From: Rhodanobacter sp. ANJX3
Lineage (GTDB): Bacteria; Pseudomonadota; Gammaproteobacteria; Xanthomonadales; Rhodanobacteraceae
Reading direction: 5' to 3'
Assembly (NCBI RefSeq): GCF_014200755.1
Contig: NZ_JACHCM010000001.1
Location: 582,270 to 646,269 of the forward strand
DNA length: 64,000 nucleotides
Shown one piece after another: positions 28,678-37,216 of this stretch. The notes below the pieces were generated by a model. The model saw only the letters and a list, made by a program, of their open reading frames with translations. It did not search any database and was not told where the DNA came from. Within the stretch, counting starts at the first letter, position 1. The number at the start of each line of letters is the position of its first letter. The position numbers were made by a program, and so were the translations under genes.

Positions 28678-29333
28678 TCGCCGGTTCTCATGCCATGCGA
28701 TTCGCCCGGCCAACGTCGGGACAAAATCGGAGTTTCCCAAGAGCTTTCTCGCCCAATACAGTAGACGGCCTGCGCTTCGCCGACACCGGTGGGCGGATGG
28801 CGTGAGGGGTTGAGGCGCTGGGCTTCGATCTGGTCGATGATGTCGCGCAACGCGCGGGCGTCGGTGAAGATGGCGTGGCCCAATAGGGACAGCGTGTGAT
28901 CGGCCAGTTCGGTGGCGTGGCTGGTGGTGATGACGTCGCCGTGGGCGGTGATCATGTCGATCAGCCGGTTGAGCGTGTCGACCTGGTCGAGGGTGATACC
29001 GAAGCGGTGGTGCTCGCCCGTGTCGTATGGCATCGACTCGGCGGCATAAGGCGTTTCATCGGCGGCAGGCGCCGCGTCGCTTTCGGCGCGATAGGCCGGA
29101 AAGGAGAGATCGCTCAGCACCAGGCCCATCTGCTCCACCAGAAATTCCAGGCAGATCGCGACCTGCTCCGCATTGATCTTGGGGAGCCCTTCATGCTCGG
29201 CATCCGGCGTGCGCGGTTGCGCGATATGCGAGAGAAACTCCGCGTAGTCGCGCAGCTTCTGCAGCCGGCGCTGGCTGTGCTCCGGCAGAAAATAACCCAT
29301 CGTGTCCCGATCATCCGCATCGAACGTTGACAT
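28632..29333 (-). CDS. XAC0095-like protein
   Basis: A 233-residue acidic protein starting MSTFDADDRDTMGYFLPEHSQ, then RRLQKLRDYAEFLSHIAQPRTPD, which I recognise as the XAC0095-like family of Xanthomonadales accessory regions (function unknown). The start has AGGAGG six bases upstream. The last ~35 residues, after GVGEAQAVYCIGRE, look unlike protein and run over the next gene in another frame, so the native end may have been lost. Its upstream leader is the structured C4-like region. Confidence 0.6.
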   Translation of the reverse strand: MSTFDADDRDTMGYFLPEHSQRRLQKLRDYAEFLSHIAQPRTPDAEHEGLPKINAEQVAICLEFLVEQMGLVLSDLSFPAYRAESDAAPAADETPYAAESMPYDTGEHHRFGITLDQVDTLNRLIDMITAHGDVITTSHATELADHTLSLLGHAIFTDARALRDIIDQIEAQRLNPSRHPPTGVGEAQAVYCIGRESSWETPILSRRWPGESHGMRTGECFNSDLTNTRPRKH

Positions 29334-29392
29334 GGCCGCCTCCTGATTCCATCCATCGAAGTGCCCGTCCACGGCATGACGACGGACGGGAA

Positions 29393-29560
29393 GTCGGGAG
29401 GTTAGAAACCGCTAAGAGTCGGCGGGCGTATTCCCCTTGCGGGTGTTTTATTAGCCGCCCTCCCGACGCAGGCTTCGCGTCGGTTGTACCTACAGCACAC
29501 GTAGGTACAAAAAACCCACCGGTTTGTCGGAGGTGGGTACCGCTCTTAGAGGAGTTTCTA
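29393..29560 (+). ncRNA. Structured phage C4-like antisense RNA region
   Basis: Dense pairing on the plus strand. TAGAAAC (29403-29409) and CTAAGAG (29412-29418) are complementary to GTTTCTA (29554-29560) and CTCTTAG (29543-29549). The two targets flank the ribosome-site-like AGGAG at 29550-29554. Between them are GTCGGGAGG/CCTCCCGAC (29393-29401, 29459-29467), CGACGC/GCGTCG, a 10-bp hairpin at 29484-29510 and ACCCACC/GGTGGGT (29514-29538). This order (antisense first, target site downstream in the same transcript) is that of phage P1/P7 C4 RNA. On the minus strand the last hairpin followed by six T would be a terminator. Confidence 0.5.
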
Positions 29561-29756
29561 CGCTCCTTGGGGTGGAAGTCTGCTATCGCGGGTGCGTGGT
29601 GTCAATCGCTGTACGTGAAGAATCCAAACGAGTGAGGAGCTCTGACCCACTTCGTTCCCACAGAGGCAAGAAAGGGAGCGCGCCTATATGGCACACCAGC
29701 CATTCTTGCTTTAATGAGTCACAGGGTTGGTTATTCGTCAGTCGCCAAGGAAAACT

Positions 29757-30626
29757 ATGGTCAAGCACGTCGAAGCGAATTATTACGAGAGCGGAGTGAA
29801 GCATTCGATCCTTGCCAGGGATTTGGGCGAGCCTGATGTCCTCCACCTCGCTCGCAGCAAAGTATTGGTGGATCCAGGCGACGAATTCACCCTGTTCGTG
29901 CGTGGCGGAAAAACACCCCATTTCTATACAACGTCCAAGGCTCGTGCGCTCACGGAAAAGCCCGAAACCAGTGATGCCCACAACAAGCGCATAGCAAAGC
30001 TGCTGAAAAAATTGGTGGATCTGACTGCGTCGGGAACGGTTGTTGAAGTTGGGACGACGATGATGCGGTCGGACGTATGGCAGGCGACCAAGCGAGTCGA
30101 GCAGGATTGGCACACCATCGGTGAATTGGATGGTTATACCTGGAAAGGTGAAGTGACACGCGCGCTGAGTGATGGCCAAAAATGCCGCCACGATCTATTT
30201 GGCGCGAATCTCTCCCTTCTAAATTTTACGGATCGAAATCCGTGGGTAGCAATCGAAGTCATTGATACGCACTATCCCTCTGACAAGTCCTTCAACGGCT
30301 TTCTGGACATCAGTGCTAGGCTACCGCTGGTCGTACTGTTTGACCTTGTGGCCGCCGAGAATTACTTCCTCCAAATCGATGAGGTTGAAGTGCTCGATAC
30401 GCCGCCGCCACAATTCAAAGAGCCCAGCGACGTGCTTTGGACTGTTACCGGCATCCGCAGCATCTTTTACATTCATCAAGGTAAGGTGTGGCAAAACAAC
30501 AGGGAAGCAAGGTTCAAAGAAACCGTGGGTGGCAAAGAAGTATCAAAGCCTGTTCAAACGAGCGCAAACTTAAAGAAGGCAATGGAAGCCATGTTGGCAA
30601 AAGCGAACAGCAAGAAGAAGGCATAG
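29757..30626 (+). CDS. Hypothetical protein, possible CoiA-like nuclease core
   Basis: A 289-residue protein, MVKHVEANYYESGVKHSILA at the start, with AAGGA five bases upstream. The central region CRHDLFGANLSLLNF, then NPWVAIEVIDTHYPSDKSFNGFL, has the Asp ... Ile-Glu-Val pattern seen in CoiA-like PD-(D/E)XK proteins. The C-terminus is Lys/Ala-rich. No signal peptide. This is a weak motif match, so the function is open. It lies beside the TIR-like gene in low-GC accessory DNA; a defence role is possible (inference). Confidence 0.55.
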   Translation: MVKHVEANYYESGVKHSILARDLGEPDVLHLARSKVLVDPGDEFTLFVRGGKTPHFYTTSKARALTEKPETSDAHNKRIAKLLKKLVDLTASGTVVEVGTTMMRSDVWQATKRVEQDWHTIGELDGYTWKGEVTRALSDGQKCRHDLFGANLSLLNFTDRNPWVAIEVIDTHYPSDKSFNGFLDISARLPLVVLFDLVAAENYFLQIDEVEVLDTPPPQFKEPSDVLWTVTGIRSIFYIHQGKVWQNNREARFKETVGGKEVSKPVQTSANLKKAMEAMLAKANSKKKA

Positions 30627-30886
30627 GAATAATCAGGAATCAGATGCTTTATTGCATTGGCACCATCTCAAAGGGAGTCCGCCATGTTGATTCAACGCGC
30701 CCCTGAACATTTTCCGCTTTTTCAGAAGAAAGAGTCCAGATGGTCCAAGCTCTTCGGCAAGCAAAGGTGGTCAACTTGGGCTACCCCTGATTTCTGACCC
30801 CGTTTCATTACGCATTTTTATTCGAAGTGAACAATGAAAGGCGTGATACAGACGGAAAATCTGCGAGACGCTTTCCGCCGTTTTCA

Positions 30887-32059
30887 TTAGCGAAATTGAC
30901 TGAAAGTTTTAAGCAGCTTCATGGTCGAGTCGTAGTCAAGCTTGTCTCCCTCGAATTCACACCTATAAAGACCTTGGAGATTTGATGGAAGAACAACGCC
31001 CTTCTCTACCAGAAGAATGACACGCTTTCCGTAAAGTGCCATGGCCGCGCCAATCTCGATCAACACATTGTCATTAATCTTGACATGCTCGGCCCCATCC
31101 CGGTCTAGATATTTTCCTTCAGCCCCCACATGAAGCACCCCTGCGCCGCAGGAACGCATATCTTCGAATACTTTCTCTGGCACTGGGATAGCGGTCGCTT
31201 CACGCTCGACTGATACAATTGGTTCAAAATTTCCAAACGTCAGTAGCTCCTTAATTTGGCCGACGATCGCATGTTGCTTTCCATGAGTTATGAATACTCG
31301 GTTTGCCTTGGCGTCAGGCAAAACATTGGGTTTCGTCGCTACGGCTGCGGGCGAATGCTGATCAACTTCTTCTTCCGTCTCGGGCGTCACCATGTCTATC
31401 GTATGATTTGGCTGACGGTCATTTATGTCCTGAGTGGTTGCTGGTGAAGGAACGCCAGGAGAGTCAAGATTTACGAACGGGCCAGTAGGTGTCTCACGAA
31501 TGATGCCAGCGTAACTTCCGTTCGCCTTTATGATTTGAAACGCCGCTTGTGCTCGTTCAACCGGGACACCGAGCGATTTCAGGACATTGATTGCGATTGT
31601 CTCATTTGGCAGTTTTGCGCGGCGGTACTTCTCAAAAAATTCTTTCAGAATACGAGGCTTCAAAATAGCCTCGCGCCGGGCAACCACATCTTCCCCCTCT
31701 TCTTCCGGTGCAACGAGGCGTTTCCCCAAGGCAGTAAGTTTGATCACGTTGGCATTTACTCCTCCATCTGTTAATCCATAAGCGATGGATGCACCTGTGA
31801 GGTGCTGCCAACTGCTGCTAGTTGGACTGATACCAAGTGCGAGCGCAACGTCCGGCGGCGAGGCGGAGTCGCCAGCGAAATTATCCACGAGCGACGACGC
31901 GATTTTCTGAGTTTGTTGAAGCGTCATCATCGGAAAATCTGACTGTCTGAAATAGACGCGTTTCTCATCGGCCTTGACCGATTGTTGTTTTTTGGCAAAC
32001 TTGGCGATTTTTGCAGTTTTTGTAACGGGTTTTCCGCCCTTTCCTTTCGCTTGAGCCAC
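30887..32059 (-). CDS. TIR-like nucleotide-binding protein (probable defence)
   Basis: A 390-residue protein. A Lys-rich N-terminus is followed by a helical winged-helix-like region (about 40-180: [37 protein letters not shown]), a Pro/Thr/Glu-rich linker (about 200-250), and a C-terminal TIR-like domain of the PF10137 type: NRVFITHGKQHAIVGQIKELL, AIPVPEKVFEDMRSCGAGVLHV, NVLIEIGAAMALYGKRVILLVEKG. TIR-like domains of this group in anti-phage systems bind or cleave NAD. The Glu in IEIG is the likely active-site residue (family inference). It is followed after five bases by a small lipoprotein gene read in the same direction, upstream of it in transcription. Confidence 0.78.
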   Translation of the reverse strand: MAQAKGKGGKPVTKTAKIAKFAKKQQSVKADEKRVYFRQSDFPMMTLQQTQKIASSLVDNFAGDSASPPDVALALGISPTSSSWQHLTGASIAYGLTDGGVNANVIKLTALGKRLVAPEEEGEDVVARREAILKPRILKEFFEKYRRAKLPNETIAINVLKSLGVPVERAQAAFQIIKANGSYAGIIRETPTGPFVNLDSPGVPSPATTQDINDRQPNHTIDMVTPETEEEVDQHSPAAVATKPNVLPDAKANRVFITHGKQHAIVGQIKELLTFGNFEPIVSVEREATAIPVPEKVFEDMRSCGAGVLHVGAEGKYLDRDGAEHVKINDNVLIEIGAAMALYGKRVILLVEKGVVLPSNLQGLYRCEFEGDKLDYDSTMKLLKTFSQFR

Positions 32060-32064
32060 TTCAT

Positions 32065-32349
32065 TTACTCCTTATAAAGGCTGAGTCTTTTGCTGGCACG
32101 ATAGATCAATGCGCCAATCTGCGCCGCGGCAGCATGTAACTGAGGGATTCCGTCGCCGACAGTCGTATCAGTCCAGCCGAGTTTGTAGCGGTTAGCCGAG
32201 ACGATGCCGATGGAGATGTACGCGCGCTGCGGGGGCGAGTAGAGGATTTGCACCTTGCTCGGATCGGTGGGCACATGGGGTGTAGCTAGATTGCTGTGCG
32301 CTTGATACGTGCTGCACCCAGCGAGCGCGATGCTGACGAGAACGTTCAT
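32065..32349 (-). CDS. Small lipoprotein
   Basis: A 94-residue protein with a short signal MNVLVSIALAGC, lipobox LAGC with the modified Cys at 12, then STYQ, so probably outer-membrane anchored. The signal lacks positive charges, so an upstream start cannot be excluded; GGGG lies five bases before this ATG. The body contains PSKVQILYSPPQRAYISIG, as in small envelope lipoproteins of unknown role. It precedes the TIR-like gene by five bases on the same strand. Confidence 0.6.
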   Translation of the reverse strand: MNVLVSIALAGCSTYQAHSNLATPHVPTDPSKVQILYSPPQRAYISIGIVSANRYKLGWTDTTVGDGIPQLHAAAAQIGALIYRASKRLSLYKE

Positions 32350-32643
32350 GTTGGCCCCTGTCCCTATCTTTGGGAGACGGCCCAGTATCTCGCTATCAAG
32401 GCGTCAGCTCCAGCGCCGCGCCCTGCACGGGACAAGAACTGTGTGTATCCCATGCAGGCAATGTGCAGTAGCGGGTCGCGCGGTGAGGCCAGTGCGCGTA
32501 CTACTGGCCCGCAGCCCGCGCACAGCGAAATCGCTTCGCATACTGCGGCCATCCGTGTCCGTAGCCGTCTACGCACAAGCGGGTTGCGGCATAGGGACAG
32601 AAGTAGAGACAGTGAAAAATACGCAGTAAAAAACCTTTTAATT

Positions 32644-32685
32644 CAGCGATTTATATCCACTTTTCAGCGACTTAGCTCCACTTTT
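32644..32685. repeat. Tandem 21-bp repeat beside the att-like site
   Basis: Two adjacent 21-base units, each CAGCGA(T/C)TTA...TCCACTTTT (32644-32664 and 32665-32685), differ at three or four bases. They abut the 15-bp tRNA-Ser 3'-end copy directly. Short direct repeats next to an attachment core are typical of integrase arm-binding sites. Confidence 0.5.
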
Positions 32686-32699
32686 GGCGGAGAGAGTGG
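32685..32699. other. att-like copy of the tRNA-Ser 3' end (left)
   Basis: TGGCGGAGAGAGTGG is identical to the last 15 bases (CCA side) of the tRNA-Ser gene at 47614-47628 and to 40872-40886. It may be the outer attachment site of an older integrated element. Being 15 bases, it is weaker evidence than the 17-base middle copy. Confidence 0.5.
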
Positions 32700-32856
32700 T
32701 AGACCGTATGTCTCTCTCCCCTGCCCCGCAAATCAAGCCTTTTCGGTGGCGACCGCCCGCAACAAAGTGCCTAGGGGAAGTGTCCAGGGTGAACGTAGCA
32801 TTCCATACCGCAAACTCCAACGTGCCGGTCACCTCGTGAGGGAAATCCACAATCTG

Positions 32857-34056
32857 TTAGGCCGCGTCCGACCCTGCTACGCGGCTGCGAACGTGGGGCA
32901 CCGAGTGCTCGACACACACCTTCGCACGTTGCATGAGCATATAGTCCAAATGACTGGATCTGCCCTTGGCGATTTTCAGCATCGTCACAAGCTCGCGGAG
33001 GTCAAGCACGTGAAAGAAACACTCGCGCTCTATCCACGCATTGCATAACTCCATAAATACCTCTTCCCAGTCATCATCCTCTATAAACTCAGTCACCAGG
33101 ACGATGCAGTGAAGTGGCTGCTCTCGATTCAGGGATATCACTTCGCCGCCTTGCGTGCGAACCTCGACACCTTGCTGCACCGACTTAGCCGCTGCTTTTA
33201 ATTGGCCGATTGCCCTACTGATGTGCGCCCTAAGTGTAGACAGCCGCCGGGAATGAGTCCGCTGAGGCTTTGCCCTAAGCACGGCAAGGTCTTTCGCCTC
33301 GATCAGAAAAGTCCCGAACTCGTAGCTGGCGATGATATCGATCAGCTCACGCTCTTTAATGCCTTCCGTAACCTTCGGGCTATGGTGCAAGGAGAACGGA
33401 AATACAGACTCAAGCGCCGACCATGTAATTGCTTCTAGAGCAAAGCCTTCATCCTCACTACTGACATCAATGCGCTTCAAATCATTCACGCCAGCTACGG
33501 CGATCTTCGCCGACGTCCAAGTCTCAGTTGTCGCTAGCACCGAGACCATACTTGTGTTCTCAGAATGTCTCTCCTTAAGTCGTGCGCAGAAAACGTCGAG
33601 AGCGCCTGATGCCTCGGCATCAAACGGTATCGTAATTTTCAAAGACGTCTCGCTCAGCAAGCCCAACGCCTTTCGCGTGGCTACATCGTCGAGAGTGACA
33701 TCAGCCCAGGCCACACAAAAATCCATTTCGTTATACAAAAATAATGGCGCGCCGTTCTCGTTTAAAACACGGATCACTGCACCGAACTCGTCAGGATGCC
33801 GGATGACCCCGGTGACGGTCATGGCGCGCTCTGGCACATCATAAATTCTCGCGCACCAACAAACGTAGCCCGCTATCCGATCAAATAAAATTTCGAACCG
33901 ACACCCCTGCATGAGCGCCTTCAGAGATGTCGTGGTTAGCTTGAGCAGAATTGCCGTTTCGGCGCCGCCATTAGCAAGAGTGAACCATAACGAAGCATCC
34001 TCCGAATACATTTCCTTACGGATTCTTTTGCTTGGCATGTGCATCGGCTTATCCAC
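32857..34056 (-). CDS. Hypothetical protein with possible PD-(D/E)XK motif
   Basis: A 399-residue soluble protein, not recognised as a family. The stretch ELIDIIASYEFGTFLIEAKDLAVL has the Glu/Asp ... Glu-Ala-Lys arrangement of PD-(D/E)XK nucleases, followed by helical RAHISRAIGQLKAAAKSVQQG. The N-terminal half (AETAILLKLTTTSLKALMQGC, CWCARIYDVPERAMTVTGVIR) looks like a beta-rich domain. Lower GC than the backbone suggests recent gain. A restriction-like defence role is a guess from the motif and from the TIR-like and Abi-like neighbours. Confidence 0.6.
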   Translation of the reverse strand: MDKPMHMPSKRIRKEMYSEDASLWFTLANGGAETAILLKLTTTSLKALMQGCRFEILFDRIAGYVCWCARIYDVPERAMTVTGVIRHPDEFGAVIRVLNENGAPLFLYNEMDFCVAWADVTLDDVATRKALGLLSETSLKITIPFDAEASGALDVFCARLKERHSENTSMVSVLATTETWTSAKIAVAGVNDLKRIDVSSEDEGFALEAITWSALESVFPFSLHHSPKVTEGIKERELIDIIASYEFGTFLIEAKDLAVLRAKPQRTHSRRLSTLRAHISRAIGQLKAAAKSVQQGVEVRTQGGEVISLNREQPLHCIVLVTEFIEDDDWEEVFMELCNAWIERECFFHVLDLRELVTMLKIAKGRSSHLDYMLMQRAKVCVEHSVPHVRSRVAGSDAA

Positions 34057-34099
34057 GCTTGAAGGTCAAAGCAAAAAAATTCTACGTCGGCTGCAAACT

Positions 34100-34582
34100 T
34101 TATATGCCCCAAATCGCTTTCTTCGCAGCCTCGCTCACTACATCTACCAAAATGTCTTTTACGCCGCCGGCAATCGAAGATCCGACCTTTCCCATGATTT
34201 TCTTAAATCTGATGGAAGCGATGGTCGTCTCTGAACTGTCTTTTGTCAGGCTTTGCACATCGCGTTCGAACTGTGCCAACTCCTGCCCTTCGATATCGGC
34301 AGCCTGAACGAGTTCGATCGCAGCTTTCACGCGCTTTTGCGTCCAGGGGAACGGTTTTCCGCACGTGTAACAAAAAGCCGGCGCCGTATACCCACTACCA
34401 AGTATCAAAACCCCTTCGGTCTCGAATTCACCGCGTATCGGCGTGACGCACGATAAGCACTCCATGATGGTTACTTCTCCGCACTTCGAGCAGAACTTCT
34501 CCTGCAATTCCGGCATGCGGTCCACGGCCCTGGTGATGGTATGTCCGTTCAGACAAACTTGGGCTACTCGATACGTTCCCAT
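34100..34582 (-). CDS. DUF2321-type zinc-ribbon protein
   Basis: A 160-residue protein starting MGTYRVAQVCLNGHTITRAVD. Zinc-ribbon-like Cys pairs are at FCSKCGE, ECLSC and FCYTCGKPFPWTQ, matching the DUF2321 family. The C-terminal half is helical with a Gly-rich stretch (GKVGSSIAGGVKDILVD) that could touch a membrane. Function unknown in the family. It is upstream of and in the same direction as the nuclease-like gene, 43 bases apart. Confidence 0.75.
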   Translation of the reverse strand: MGTYRVAQVCLNGHTITRAVDRMPELQEKFCSKCGEVTIMECLSCVTPIRGEFETEGVLILGSGYTAPAFCYTCGKPFPWTQKRVKAAIELVQAADIEGQELAQFERDVQSLTKDSSETTIASIRFKKIMGKVGSSIAGGVKDILVDVVSEAAKKAIWGI

Positions 34583-34654
34583 CGGCTAGCATTTTCCAGT
34601 CAGAAATTGTTGCCAAAGACGGCAGTCCTGCTCCGCGCATCACTTCCGGAAACC

Positions 34655-36019
34655 GGGACGGAGGCTGAGGTTTCCCCACGAATCTCCTCGCTCAATCAAC
34701 ACGTTGCGTGGGGACTGAAGGAACAGTGCGCGCATGATGCGGTCATTCCTCACGGGTTACGAAGCCAGAGGAGACCACACCATGCGCGCGACCAAAGTAT
34801 TGCAAAAGTGCTTGGGCGATGCACTTCAGCCGATGCACGCACTACGCCGCAGTGTGTTGCTGCGGGCCGTTGAGGCGTTGATCCATGGCCGTCGTCTGAC
34901 CCTGATCGATGTCGCGCGCGCATGGCCAGGCGCAGAGCGCGTCCGAGCACCCTTGAAGGCGCTTGATCGACTGTTAGGTAATCGACATCTGCACGCCGAG
35001 CGGGAGCACGTACATGCGTCCATGGCCCGCTGGCTCCTGCGCGACCGGCATCCGGTGATCGTGCTGGATTGGTGCAATCTGAAGGCCGATCAGCGCTGGC
35101 ATCTTTTGCGCGCGGCGGTTCCTGTCGGTGGTCGTACCCTGACGATCTTGGACATGGTCTTCCCCGACGGGCAACAGGGTTCGCCGGCGGCAGAGAAGCA
35201 ATTCTTGCAACGGTTGGCGACGCTCATTCCCGATGATGTAAAGCCGATCCTGGTAACTGATGCCGGCTTTCGCGCGCCATGGTTCCGTGCCGTCGAAGCG
35301 ATGGGTTGGTACTGGCTTGGTCGTCTGCGCCACCGCACGCTGGTCAAGCCTGTCGAGGAAGTGGATACACCGAATGCGTGGGTACCGTGTCGGGCGCTCT
35401 ATGAGTTGGCCGTCGCCGCGCCACGCGACCTGGGGCTGATGGATACGGTGCGAGCGAAGCCGTGGCGCTGCCGCATGGTGGTGCATGCCAAACCACCGAA
35501 GGGACGCAAACAACGCAATCGTCAGGGTGTGCCCTCGCGCACCAAGAAGAGTAAGCAGAATGCGGCGCGTGAGCGGGAGCCATGGCTCCTCGTCGCTTCA
35601 CCGACACTGAGTCACTTGAGTGCCCGACAGATAGTCGCGCTGTATGCGCGACGCATGCAGATCGAACTGTCTTTCCGGGATCTCAAATCCCACCGCTACG
35701 GTCATGCCTTTGAAGACAGCCTGACCCGCAAGGACAAGCGCATCGAAGTGTTGCTGTTGCTCCACACGATGGCAGCCTTCGCCAGCTGGCTGGTCGGCAT
35801 GGTTTGCGAAACCGCAGGGATAGATCAATGGCTGGCGCCGTTTCGATCCAAGCGACGGCTGTACTCGATCATGCGGCTGGGCCGTGAAGCGCTGCTGCGA
35901 CGATGGTCAAACGCCAGGCTCGAAGAGCTCATGGAGCAGATGCGAAAGCCATCTCCGGCACTGCTCGATCAAATGGCTGTGGCAGCATGAAAACGTGGGG
36001 AAACCTCAGCCTCCGTCCC
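34655..36019 (+). mobile_element. Complete IS4-family insertion sequence
   Basis: Perfect 26-bp terminal inverted repeats at 34655-34680 and 35994-36019 (each contains GGAGGCTGAGGTTTCCCC or its complement) bound a 1365-base element with one full transposase gene. No target-site duplication is visible (left flank GGAAACC, right flank CTTTAAG), so one side was probably rearranged after insertion. Terminal identity and an intact gene suggest recent activity. Confidence 0.9.
34782..35990 (+). CDS. IS4-family DDE transposase
   Basis: A 402-residue transposase. First Asp in VIVLDWCNLK, second in ILVTDAGFRAPWF, and the YREK signature as YARRMQIELSFRDLKSHRYG, typical for IS4. AGAGGAGA lies about seven bases upstream of the ATG at 34782. 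The gene is uninterrupted and ends four bases before the right inverted repeat, so the element should be able to move. Confidence 0.93.
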   Translation: MRATKVLQKCLGDALQPMHALRRSVLLRAVEALIHGRRLTLIDVARAWPGAERVRAPLKALDRLLGNRHLHAEREHVHASMARWLLRDRHPVIVLDWCNLKADQRWHLLRAAVPVGGRTLTILDMVFPDGQQGSPAAEKQFLQRLATLIPDDVKPILVTDAGFRAPWFRAVEAMGWYWLGRLRHRTLVKPVEEVDTPNAWVPCRALYELAVAAPRDLGLMDTVRAKPWRCRMVVHAKPPKGRKQRNRQGVPSRTKKSKQNAAREREPWLLVASPTLSHLSARQIVALYARRMQIELSFRDLKSHRYGHAFEDSLTRKDKRIEVLLLLHTMAAFASWLVGMVCETAGIDQWLAPFRSKRRLYSIMRLGREALLRRWSNARLEELMEQMRKPSPALLDQMAVAA

Positions 36020-36088
36020 CTTTAAGGGTCCGCGCTAGCGTAGGCTTTGCATGCATCGCCTGGACATCCCGACCTTCGACGCCGCGAT

Positions 36089-36379
36089 TTAGCCAGGTTC
36101 CAAACGATCCAACTCAGCCACCCGCCTTTTCAAAACACTCGTGTCATCCAAAGGAAAGCGCTCCGTATCTACAACCAAGTATAGATAGCCCCGATTCCGG
36201 ACATTTTGATATGAGGTGATTGGCACAACATCGTCGTATGGGCCAAGTGCCTCGATAATCCGTTCGCAAAACGGAACCGCTTGGGATTTTGTCCCCTCCA
36301 CGGCAGCAAAACCGTGGGCGATGACTGCATCTACAGCGTTATAGACATTTTCATGGGGCATGATGGCACGCAGCTGCAT
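36089..36379 (-). CDS. Small hypothetical protein
   Basis: A 96-residue protein, MQLRAIMPHENVYNAVDAVI at the start, with a good ribosome site (GGAGG, about eight bases upstream of the ATG at 36379). No signal or membrane segment. Family not recognised. Its leader faces the first attC-like site. Confidence 0.5.
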   Translation of the reverse strand: MQLRAIMPHENVYNAVDAVIAHGFAAVEGTKSQAVPFCERIIEALGPYDDVVPITSYQNVRNRGYLYLVVDTERFPLDDTSVLKRRVAELDRLEPG

Positions 36380-36463
36380 GGCCTTCCTCCGGTGGTGAAT
36401 TGCTGATTACTTTGCCCACATCCGTTCTCAAGAATTGAGATCAGTCTAATTTCCCGAAGCACG

Positions 36464-36510
36464 GTCTAACGCTGGACGACCTCACCGCTCCAGCTGTTCG
36501 GTCGTTATGT
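36464..36510 (+). repeat. attC-like site, degenerate
   Basis: GTCTAAC (36464-36470, R'' type) is followed by GCTGGA ... TCCAGC (stem) and GTTATGT (36504-36510, near the R' consensus GTTRRRY with one mismatch). It is oriented like the better site at 37160 and lies just before the next cassette gene. Confidence 0.4.
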
Positions 36511-36641
36511 CGATCCGCCTTCTCCTGATGCATTAGGTAGGCCTCTTATCTATGTGGTGTTCGGGCACGATGATGCAATCAAAATCTCAACGCTTGCGAC
36601 CGCCAAATGATCTAATTGTCGGCCAGTTTTGAGATGGTCAA

Positions 36642-37112
36642 ATGACTGCCATGCCCGATCCTACCGCCGTACATGCTGATCCAACGCTTCCGCTTTCACC
36701 TAGCAGCACACTCGGCAAGTGGGCGCAGGTAAAGACATGGGCCGCCGTCATGCTTCTGGGCATCAGTGCCAGCGCACTTTGCGCACCGACAGCCACGGCT
36801 CCTTTCTTCGATGGCGTCCTGCACGCCCGCAGTCCCCACGGCGTTTACACCGAAATCCGGTTCGAGCCCCACCGCTTGGTTGCCCAAGTGCATGGGCCCC
36901 ACATCTGTGTCTTGCATGCCCACTTGGTGCACGGTGATCCGCACACCAGCCATTACGCGATCGAAACACCTCAAGGCGGACATTTTTGCGATGAACTGGT
37001 CGACGGTGAAATCGTGATCCGCCCGCATTCATCGAGCGATGTGATGGCGGAATTTAAGTCACCGCGTATGCGTTGGTCAGGGGAATTCCACCGTTACATG
37101 CCCGGGCGCTGA
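36642..37112 (+). CDS. Secreted or anchored hypothetical protein (cassette gene)
   Basis: A 156-residue protein with an N-terminal extension and then a hydrophobic segment (about residues 31-47, VKTWAAVMLLGISASALCA), a signal peptide or anchor. The rest is His-rich (HGPHICVLHAHLVHGDPHTSHY) with a conserved-looking PHGVYTEIRFEPHRL. A metal-binding periplasmic role is possible but not shown. It sits between two attC-like sites in cassette orientation, with its stop 48 bases before the good attC. Confidence 0.6.
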   Translation: MTAMPDPTAVHADPTLPLSPSSTLGKWAQVKTWAAVMLLGISASALCAPTATAPFFDGVLHARSPHGVYTEIRFEPHRLVAQVHGPHICVLHAHLVHGDPHTSHYAIETPQGGHFCDELVDGEIVIRPHSSSDVMAEFKSPRMRWSGEFHRYMPGR

Positions 37113-37159
37113 ATCGGCTGATTGCGCGACTGTCAGAAAGCGAGCGACCGAAAGCTGAC

Positions 37160-37216
37160 GCTCAACGCTGGAGTTAAGCGGCGGCGCAGCCGTCCGCCTT
37201 GAAAATTTTGTTAGGT
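37160..37216 (+). repeat. Integron attC site
   Basis: A 57-base site with the attC plan: GCTCAAC (37160-37166) as R'', then GGAGTTAAGCGGCGGC paired with GCCGTCCGCCTTGAA as L''/L' arms around a GCA loop, and GTTAGGT (37210-37216) as R' (GTTRRRY). The left part GCTGGAGTTAAGC is nearly that of the aadA1 59-base element. No integrase gene (intI) is seen nearby. Confidence 0.7.

Larger units (their letters stand above)
32350..32856. other. Gene-poor stretch with a candidate attachment region
   Basis: No supported gene. Its right half holds the tandem 21-bp repeats and the 15-bp tRNA-Ser-like repeat described separately. Several open frames exist, but their composition (Arg/Ser/Ala-rich) is that of non-coding GC-rich sequence. 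Confidence 0.45.

Noticed and set aside
32296..33048. 250-codon plus-strand frame across the gene-poor region
   Set aside because: Arg/Ser-rich text with no start signal, running over the end of the nuclease-like gene and the att-like repeats.
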